Shown: positions 58,903-64,000 of the stretch, piece after piece
How the letters are laid out: each line of letters starts with the position of its first letter
Numbering within the stretch: position 1 is the stretch's first letter
NCBI RefSeq assembly: GCF_015277875.1
Contig: NZ_CP063814.1
Span: 1,364,001-1,428,000, forward strand
Reading direction: 5' to 3'
Length of the DNA stretch: 64,000 nt
From: Microbacterium luteum
Lineage (GTDB): Bacteria; Actinomycetota; Actinomycetes; Actinomycetales; Microbacteriaceae
Position numbers and translations under genes: made by a program
Notes under the pieces: model-generated
Databases searched by the model: none
The model's input: only the letters and a program-made list of their open reading frames with translations
Told to the model about the DNA's origin: nothing

Positions 58903-59934
58903 ATGACTGAACAGCTGAGCACGACCCCATCAGCGGATGCCGAGACGGTCCCCGCTACCATGACCGCAATCGTCCAGCGCGGCTACGGCGGTCCCGAGGT
59001 GCTCCACCGAGAGGAGATCGAGGTTCCCGCGCCTGACGCCGGTCAGGTTCTCCTCCGGGTCGCGGCGGCCGGCCTCGACCGCGGAGTGTGGCACCTCATG
59101 GCCGGGCTGCCCTACCTGGTCCGACCCATGTTCGGGATGAGCACTCCGCGGCAGCCGATCCCCGGTCTCGACGTCGCCGGCACGGTCGTCGCGCTCGGCC
59201 CTGGGGCTGAGGGCTTCTCTGTCGGCGACCGTGTCTTCGGCATCGCGGCCGGGAGTTTCGCGGAGTACGCCGTTGCGACCACGACTTCTATCACCCACCT
59301 GCCCGATGGGGTGAGCTTCGAGGATGCGGCAGCGCTGCCGGTGTCGGGACTCACCGCGTTCGAGGCCGTGCACACCCACGGCGGCGTGCAGCCTGGACAG
59401 CGTGTGCTCGTGACCGGAGCGTCGGGTGGAGTCGGCGGTTACGCCGTGCAGCTGGCCGCAGCGGCCGGTGCCGACGTGACAGGGGTCGCCAGCGGCGTCA
59501 AGGCTGATTTCGTCCGCTCACTCGGGGCCGGCCGGTCGATCGACTACGGCACAACCGTCGTGACAGATCTGCCCGACCGGTACGACCTCATCGTCGACGT
59601 GAACGGTCGGCTGCCGCTGGGTCGCCTCGTCCGCATCCTCACACCCGCCGGCGCCCTCGTCATCGTCGGTGGCGAGAACGGGGGTCGGTTGACCGGAGGC
59701 ATCGAGCGCCAGTTCGGCGCCCGGCTCCGCTCCGCCTTCACGCGGCGGCGTCTGGGGTTCTTCATCTCCTCCGAGACACGCGCCGACCTTCCGGAGCTCG
59801 CACGCCTTGTCGAGACCGGGGCTCTCCGCTCGACCGCGACCACGATGCGCCCGCTCGCCGAGGTCCGTCAGGCGATCGCCGACCTCACGGATGGACGCGT
59901 CCGCGGCAAAGCCGTGATCCGCGTCGCCGCCTGA
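58903..59934 (+). CDS. MDR alcohol dehydrogenase/quinone reductase-like
   Basis: A 343-residue zinc-independent MDR. AIVQRGYGGPEVLHREEIEV at the start, GLDVAGTVVALGPG, nucleotide-binding VTGASGGVGGYAVQLA, and GRVRGKAVIRV at the end are typical of actinobacterial NAD(P)-dependent alcohol dehydrogenase-like QORs. A GAAGAAGAG site precedes ATG 58903. First gene of the TetR-controlled operon. Confidence 0.92.
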   Translation: MTEQLSTTPSADAETVPATMTAIVQRGYGGPEVLHREEIEVPAPDAGQVLLRVAAAGLDRGVWHLMAGLPYLVRPMFGMSTPRQPIPGLDVAGTVVALGPGAEGFSVGDRVFGIAAGSFAEYAVATTTSITHLPDGVSFEDAAALPVSGLTAFEAVHTHGGVQPGQRVLVTGASGGVGGYAVQLAAAAGADVTGVASGVKADFVRSLGAGRSIDYGTTVVTDLPDRYDLIVDVNGRLPLGRLVRILTPAGALVIVGGENGGRLTGGIERQFGARLRSAFTRRRLGFFISSETRADLPELARLVETGALRSTATTMRPLAEVRQAIADLTDGRVRGKAVIRVAA

Positions 59935-59977
59935 ATCCACAACCCTCGCTGACGCCTTCATCCAAGGAGAATCCACG

Positions 59978-60706
59978 ATGTCCACCATCACCCCGATCGA
60001 CACCACCCGCCGCACCGCCGCCCGCGTCGCGGGCGCCGGATACCTCGGCCTGTTCGTGCTGGCGATCTTCGCGAACTTCGTCGTCAAACAGGGCCTCATC
60101 GATGCGTCGAGCGCCGAGACGACCGTGGCGAACATCCAGGCGCAGGAGGGGCTGTTCCGCGTCGGGCTCGCCGCTTTCGTGGTCGTCTTCCTCATCGACA
60201 TTGCCGTCGCGTGGGCGCTCTACGTCCTGTTCGCCCCGGCCGGTCGCACCCGCTCCCTCCTCGTGGCGTGGTTCCGCCTGATCTACACGGTCTTCCTCGG
60301 TGTCGGCGCCGTCTTCATGTTCCTCGGCCTGCAGGTCGCCAATGGCACGACCTCGTTGGGCGCCGACGCTGCGCTGTTGATGTTCGAAGCGTTCGATTTC
60401 GCGTGGTTCGTCGGCCTGATCGCCTTCGGCGGTCACCTTGTGCTGCTCGGCGTGTTGATCATCCGATCGGGTCTCGCGCCGCGCCTTATCGGCGGCATCC
60501 TCATCGTCGCCGGGGCCGCCTACGCGGTCGACACCCTGGCGCACATTCTCGTCACCGATTACGCGGCCATCTCGAGCGTCATGCTCGGCATCGTCGCGAT
60601 TCCCTCTATCGTCGCCGAACTCACCTTCACGATCTGGCTGCTTCTCTCCGGCCGCCGATCCAGCGCAACCACACGCGAAGAGCCTCGCGTGCCCGTCCTC
60701 CAGTGA
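59978..60706 (+). CDS. DUF4386 membrane protein
   Basis: A 242-residue protein with about six helices: YLGLFVLAIFANFVVKQGLI, then FRVGLAAFVVVFLIDIAVAW and WFRLIYTVFLGVGAVFMFL. This matches DUF4386, membrane proteins of unknown function often beside TetR genes. AAGGAGAATCC precedes ATG 59978. It lies 43 bp after the MDR gene on the same strand. Confidence 0.9.
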   Translation: MSTITPIDTTRRTAARVAGAGYLGLFVLAIFANFVVKQGLIDASSAETTVANIQAQEGLFRVGLAAFVVVFLIDIAVAWALYVLFAPAGRTRSLLVAWFRLIYTVFLGVGAVFMFLGLQVANGTTSLGADAALLMFEAFDFAWFVGLIAFGGHLVLLGVLIIRSGLAPRLIGGILIVAGAAYAVDTLAHILVTDYAAISSVMLGIVAIPSIVAELTFTIWLLLSGRRSSATTREEPRVPVLQ

Positions 60707-60739
60707 CCCGCGGCGGGCCTTCACACCGAAAGGTGCCTC

Positions 60740-62113
60740 ATGCGTACGTTCCTCACCACCGTCCTGCTGCTCGGTGCAGCGCTCTCGCCGGGCAGCCACG
60801 CTGCGGCATCCGTCGAGCAGATCATCGATGAAGAGATGCCGGCGTCCGGGGTACCCGGGCTCGCCTACGCGATCGTCGACGGCGATACCGTGACGACGGG
60901 CGCGCGCGGAGTGCGCGAAGCGGGCACTGATCTGCCGGTCACCCCCGACACCCCGTTTCTCACCGGATCCATTTCGAAGAGCTTCACCGCCCTCGCGGTG
61001 ATGCAGCTGGTCGAAGCGGGAGCCGTCGGCCTTGACGACCCGATCTCGGCGCACCTCGACGACTTCGCCGGCGGCCCGGGCGCGGATGTCACCGTGCGGC
61101 AGCTGCTGAGTCATACAAGTGGGTACTCGACACTCCAGGGCAACAGCTCACCGGCCGCACCCTCAGACGCCCCCGCGAACAGGCCCGGCGAGATATGGGA
61201 ATACTCCAACACGAACTATCAGATCCTCGGACGCCTCATCGAAGCGGAAAGCGGTGACGACTTCGCCACCTACGTCGAAGAGCACATCCTCGAACCGGTC
61301 GGCATGGACGACAGCTTCGTCTCCGACGGCGCCGTGCACGAAGATATGGCCGTCGGCCACACCTCGTGGTTCTGGACCAAGCGCCCGATCGACGACCGCA
61401 CGACCTCACGCGAAACCGCAGCGCAGGGCGGCGTCGTCGCGACCGCCACCGACCTCGCTCTCTACCTTCAGGTGATGATCAACGGAGAGGATGACGTCCT
61501 CAGCGCCGAGGCGAAAGCGACGATGATGCGCCCCGCAAGCGAGGCTTCGCCGTTCTACGGACTCGGCTGGTTCATCGATACGAGTGCCGGGACCGTCTGG
61601 CATTCGGGGTCGACGCCCGGCGTCGAGACCCTCGCAGCACTGTCGCCCGACGAGGGTCGAGCCGCGCTCGTGTTCGTCAACGGCGGCAGCGGTCTGGGGT
61701 TCGGGGAGACGACGCAGCTGCGTGATCGCGTGATTGCCACAGCCCTCGGCACGCCCGAGCCCGAGATCGGGTCGCGGTGGGCGCAACAGGCACTGTTCCT
61801 CGGACTTGTTCTCCTGCCGATCGCGTATGCGGTGAGCATGGTCTGGGCGTGGCGGCATCGCACCGCGCTGCGCGCGAAGCGGCGCGGATTCGGCCTCTTC
61901 AGCCTCTGGTTCCCGCTCGCCACCACGATCGCCGCCGCTGCCGTGCTCCTCTGGATCATGCCGAACCTGCTGGGCGCGCCGCTCGGGACGATCCTGGTGT
62001 TCCAGCCCGATGTCGGCCTCGCGCTGATCGCCTCGGCCGTCATGGGTCTTATGTGGGCAATGTTCCGCCTCGGCGTTGCCTACAGCGGTATCGGCGTAGA
62101 AGCGATGCCGTGA
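60740..62113 (+). CDS. exported serine hydrolase, beta-lactamase family
   Basis: A 457-residue class C-like serine hydrolase. Signal peptide ending SHAAA; SxxK motif in GSISKSF, YxN in WEYSNTNY, and HSG in VWHSGSTPG. About 330 residues of catalytic domain are followed by four C-terminal helices (ALFLGLVLLPIAYAVSMVWA onward) that anchor it. Similar proteins are esterases or D-amino peptidases rather than true beta-lactamases. Last gene of the TetR operon. Confidence 0.9.
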   Translation: MRTFLTTVLLLGAALSPGSHAAASVEQIIDEEMPASGVPGLAYAIVDGDTVTTGARGVREAGTDLPVTPDTPFLTGSISKSFTALAVMQLVEAGAVGLDDPISAHLDDFAGGPGADVTVRQLLSHTSGYSTLQGNSSPAAPSDAPANRPGEIWEYSNTNYQILGRLIEAESGDDFATYVEEHILEPVGMDDSFVSDGAVHEDMAVGHTSWFWTKRPIDDRTTSRETAAQGGVVATATDLALYLQVMINGEDDVLSAEAKATMMRPASEASPFYGLGWFIDTSAGTVWHSGSTPGVETLAALSPDEGRAALVFVNGGSGLGFGETTQLRDRVIATALGTPEPEIGSRWAQQALFLGLVLLPIAYAVSMVWAWRHRTALRAKRRGFGLFSLWFPLATTIAAAAVLLWIMPNLLGAPLGTILVFQPDVGLALIASAVMGLMWAMFRLGVAYSGIGVEAMP

Positions 62114-62270
62114 GACAGTCAGCGGGCATCGCGCGGCGGGGGCGGTGGGTGCGTCTTCGAGGATGCCCGGGTTCATCGGGGCATGAATGCACGAGGGCGG
62201 TGCGGCGCTTCAATCCTCGAAGCGGCGACGTGGGCACGTGGGAGGGGTGGACCCGTTGAGGTCAGGGTAG

Positions 62271-62828
62271 CTAGTGGCCCGGAGCCGGCAGGCACCCGCC
62301 GTCCATGATGAATCCGCCGACCTCGACCTGCACCCCTTCGGGTGTCACGGCGCCGAAGAGGCATCCGCCACCGACGACGGCCACGCCGAACGGCACGTCA
62401 CCATTGCGCTCGTAGCCTTGGATGTTCGCTTCGGTCACGCCCGCCTCGACCAGTGCGGCGCGCACGGCGGTTTCGCTGATCCCAGCGCTCGAGACGCGCA
62501 CGGCCTCGAGTGCCGCGGTCACGGGCGCGATGAGGTGCGATCCTGCTTCTCGTCCATCTTGCGGCTGCTCCATACGTTGACGGTAGAGCTCGTTGCTCGC
62601 CATGTTCTTCTCCGCGTCGTAGGCGACGCAGCCAGGCGCCGGTTCGATGCCCGGCTGCTCAGCAACCGCGCATGTCGGCGAAGGGGAGGCACTCGCTACA
62701 CCGAGATTCGCCACCTCCGATGCGCAGCCACCGAGAGTGAGGGCGACCGCGAGAACGCTGGCAGCACCGCACACTGCGCCAAGCCCCCGCGGCGATCTCA
62801 GCGCCTGACCATAGGGACTGCTCCTCAT
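62271..62828 (-). CDS. lipoprotein of unknown function
   Basis: A 185-residue protein with lipobox VALTLGGC, then Ser/Pro-rich linker and a domain with four Cys (SPTCAVAEQ, APGCVAYD, GGGCLFGAV, MDGGCLPAPGH). Repeat of GGxC near the end suggests a disulfide. No family recognised. The start at 62828 gives a normal basic n-region. Confidence 0.75.
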   Translation of the reverse strand: MRSSPYGQALRSPRGLGAVCGAASVLAVALTLGGCASEVANLGVASASPSPTCAVAEQPGIEPAPGCVAYDAEKNMASNELYRQRMEQPQDGREAGSHLIAPVTAALEAVRVSSAGISETAVRAALVEAGVTEANIQGYERNGDVPFGVAVVGGGCLFGAVTPEGVQVEVGGFIMDGGCLPAPGH

Positions 62829-62891
62829 GCGAGCATCTTAGCCTCGATCCACCGATGAGCGTGGGTGCTGAGCGAGCGTCGCGACGTAGAA

Positions 62892-62956
62892 ATGCCTCTC
62901 TGATCAGGAAGAATAGAGCTTGTCTAGGGCAACTGTTCAACTGATCCGAGAGGCAT
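62892..62956 (+). other. inverted repeat around the IS1380-type start region
   Basis: ATGCCTCTCTGATCA (62892-62906) matches the reverse complement of TGATCCGAGAGGCAT (62942-62956) in 14 of 15 positions. The right arm holds GAGAGG, which could be the ribosome site for ATG 62964. It may form a stem that hides it in read-through transcripts. The exact IS end is not defined, so the left arm might be host sequence. Confidence 0.45.
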
Positions 62957-62963
62957 CTCGTAG

Positions 62964-64000
62964 ATGCAATTCAAGCACGCTCCGACCGCGGTATCTGCGG
63001 CATTCGATGATCCGAGTCTCGTGTCGACGGCAGGGCTGGTGCCGATGCTCAGGCTCGCGCAGCGGGCCGGTCTGGCGGAGCTGGCTCACGACCGGTTGAG
63101 TGTCCCGACGGACAAGGGCGCGAACGCGGGTGCGAAGGTGATGTCGCTGGTCGCGGGGATGCTCGCCGGGGCGGACTCGATCGACGACATGAACCTTCTC
63201 CGCCACGGCGGCATGGGCCGCCTGTTCGCCCGGACGTATGCGCCGTCGACGCTGGGATCGTTCCTGCGTGGGTTTCGGTTCGGCCATGTCCGCCAGCTCG
63301 ACGCCGTCGCCTCCCGCGTCCTTCAGAACCTCACCGCCGACACGCCACTGCTGCAGGTGCGAGACGGTGAGCGGGTGATGGTCGATCTGGACGACACGAT
63401 CATCGAGGTCCACGGGTATCAGAAGCAGGGCGCCTCGTTCGGGTACTCCGGCGTCCGCGGCCTGAACGCGCTGATCGCGACGGCATCAACCTCATCGTCG
63501 GCGCCGGTGATCCTCGGGCAGCGGTTGCGGCAGGGGAAGACCGGGTCCCCGAAAGGCGCGGCACGGATCGTCGGTGACACGCTCGCGACCCTGCGCCGCA
63601 CTGGCGCCGCGGCCGGGACTCGGCCGTTGCTGCGGGCGGATTCCGCGTTCTACGGGCACGCCGCCATCGGCACCGCGATCAACGCCGGCGCCGACGTGTC
63701 GGTGACGGTCAGGATGGACCCTGCGGTGAAGGCCGCGATCGCGACCATCCCGGATGATGCGTGGGAGATGATCGAGTACACCGACTCGATCCGTGACGAG
63801 ACCACCGGACAGTTGATCTCCAAAGCCGAGGTCGCCGAGATCCCGTTCACCGCGTTCCGCTCACGGAAGAAGGCGGAACAGGTCGCTGGGCGGCTGGTGG
63901 TGCGGCGGATCCCCGACCTGAACCCGAACAAGGTGGAGCAGCCGACGCTGTTCGACGTCTACCGGCACCATGCGTTCTTCACCACCACCGACAAGAAGGT
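62964..64000 (+). CDS. IS1380-family transposase (runs off window)
   Basis: At least 345 codons from ATG 62964, open to the window end. LVAGMLAGADSIDDMNLLRH, VMVDLDDTIIEVHGYQKQG (first catalytic Asp), PLLRADSAFYGH (second Asp), and HHAFFTTTDKK near the end match IS1380 DDE transposases. The C-terminus with the catalytic Glu is beyond the window. No frameshift seen in the visible part. Confidence 0.93.
   Translation, partial: MQFKHAPTAVSAAFDDPSLVSTAGLVPMLRLAQRAGLAELAHDRLSVPTDKGANAGAKVMSLVAGMLAGADSIDDMNLLRHGGMGRLFARTYAPSTLGSFLRGFRFGHVRQLDAVASRVLQNLTADTPLLQVRDGERVMVDLDDTIIEVHGYQKQGASFGYSGVRGLNALIATASTSSSAPVILGQRLRQGKTGSPKGAARIVGDTLATLRRTGAAAGTRPLLRADSAFYGHAAIGTAINAGADVSVTVRMDPAVKAAIATIPDDAWEMIEYTDSIRDETTGQLISKAEVAEIPFTAFRSRKKAEQVAGRLVVRRIPDLNPNKVEQPTLFDVYRHHAFFTTTDKK

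Overview
The window is high-GC actinobacterial chromosome. The conserved block prfB - ftsE - ftsX - smpB, the ECF sigma/anti-sigma pair, a class F sortase, a DUF222/HNH protein and the general protein flavour suggest Microbacteriaceae, most likely Microbacterium or a close relative. That genus-level call is an inference from gene content; no 16S rRNA gene is present.

Layout. 1-1.3 kb: tail of a Lys/Ala-rich protein, a DedA membrane protein, tRNA-Leu(UAG) and a small PLDc_N membrane protein. 1.4-6.0 kb: compact tad/Flp pilus operon (cpaF, tadB, tadC, pilin, two TadE-like proteins, one TadG-like protein) with start/stop overlaps throughout. 6.0-8.6 kb: leaderless ArsR regulator with a VOC protein, then an MFS exporter with a small Cys protein. 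8.7-12.9 kb: core genes prfB, DUF4287, ftsE, ftsX, smpB. 13.2-16.1 kb: DUF4397 surface protein, sortase, ECF sigma factor and anti-sigma factor. 16.2-16.55 kb: tmRNA gene ssrA.

16,535-40,257 is a 23.7-kb genomic island inserted in the 3' end of ssrA. It is bounded by 21-bp direct repeats of the tmRNA 3' end, has a tyrosine integrase at the left end, paired integrase arm-type repeats inside both ends, and an excisionase-like gene with a divergent regulator at the right end. Its cargo is metal handling. A copper set (CopZ-like chaperone, CopB-type P-type ATPase with a His-rich N-terminus, multicopper oxidase, SHOCT and DUF6153 proteins, CcdA/TlpA pair, BNR lipoprotein) carries three copies of one operator, ATACCC-N5-GGGTAT. 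The csoR-like gene expected to read those sites has a premature TAG. A CmtR-type ArsR gene has been split by an IS256 element, and a CDF transporter follows it with a tiny six-cysteine peptide gene translationally coupled to the transporter. A MobF relaxase-helicase without type IV secretion genes makes the island mobilizable rather than self-transmissible. IS3 (broken), IS256 and IS5-like elements, and a relic attachment locus resembling a tRNA-Ser 3' end, show repeated insertion.

40.3-64 kb returns to chromosome: XRE regulator with frameshifted DUF2975 gene, a frameshifted GH53 galactanase and a PL11 rhamnogalacturonan lyase (both point to use of pectin rhamnogalacturonan I), oxidoreductases (SDR, AKR, two MDRs), a duplicated-domain lipoprotein, VOC/HxlR pair, HNH protein, macro-domain protein, AlkD-like protein, HD protein, a TetR-controlled MDR/DUF4386/serine hydrolase operon, a lipoprotein, and an IS1380-type transposase running off the end. 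Several converging gene pairs are separated by perfect bidirectional terminator hairpins. Three genes (csoR-like, DUF2975, GH53) carry single-base lesions that could be real decay or sequencing error.
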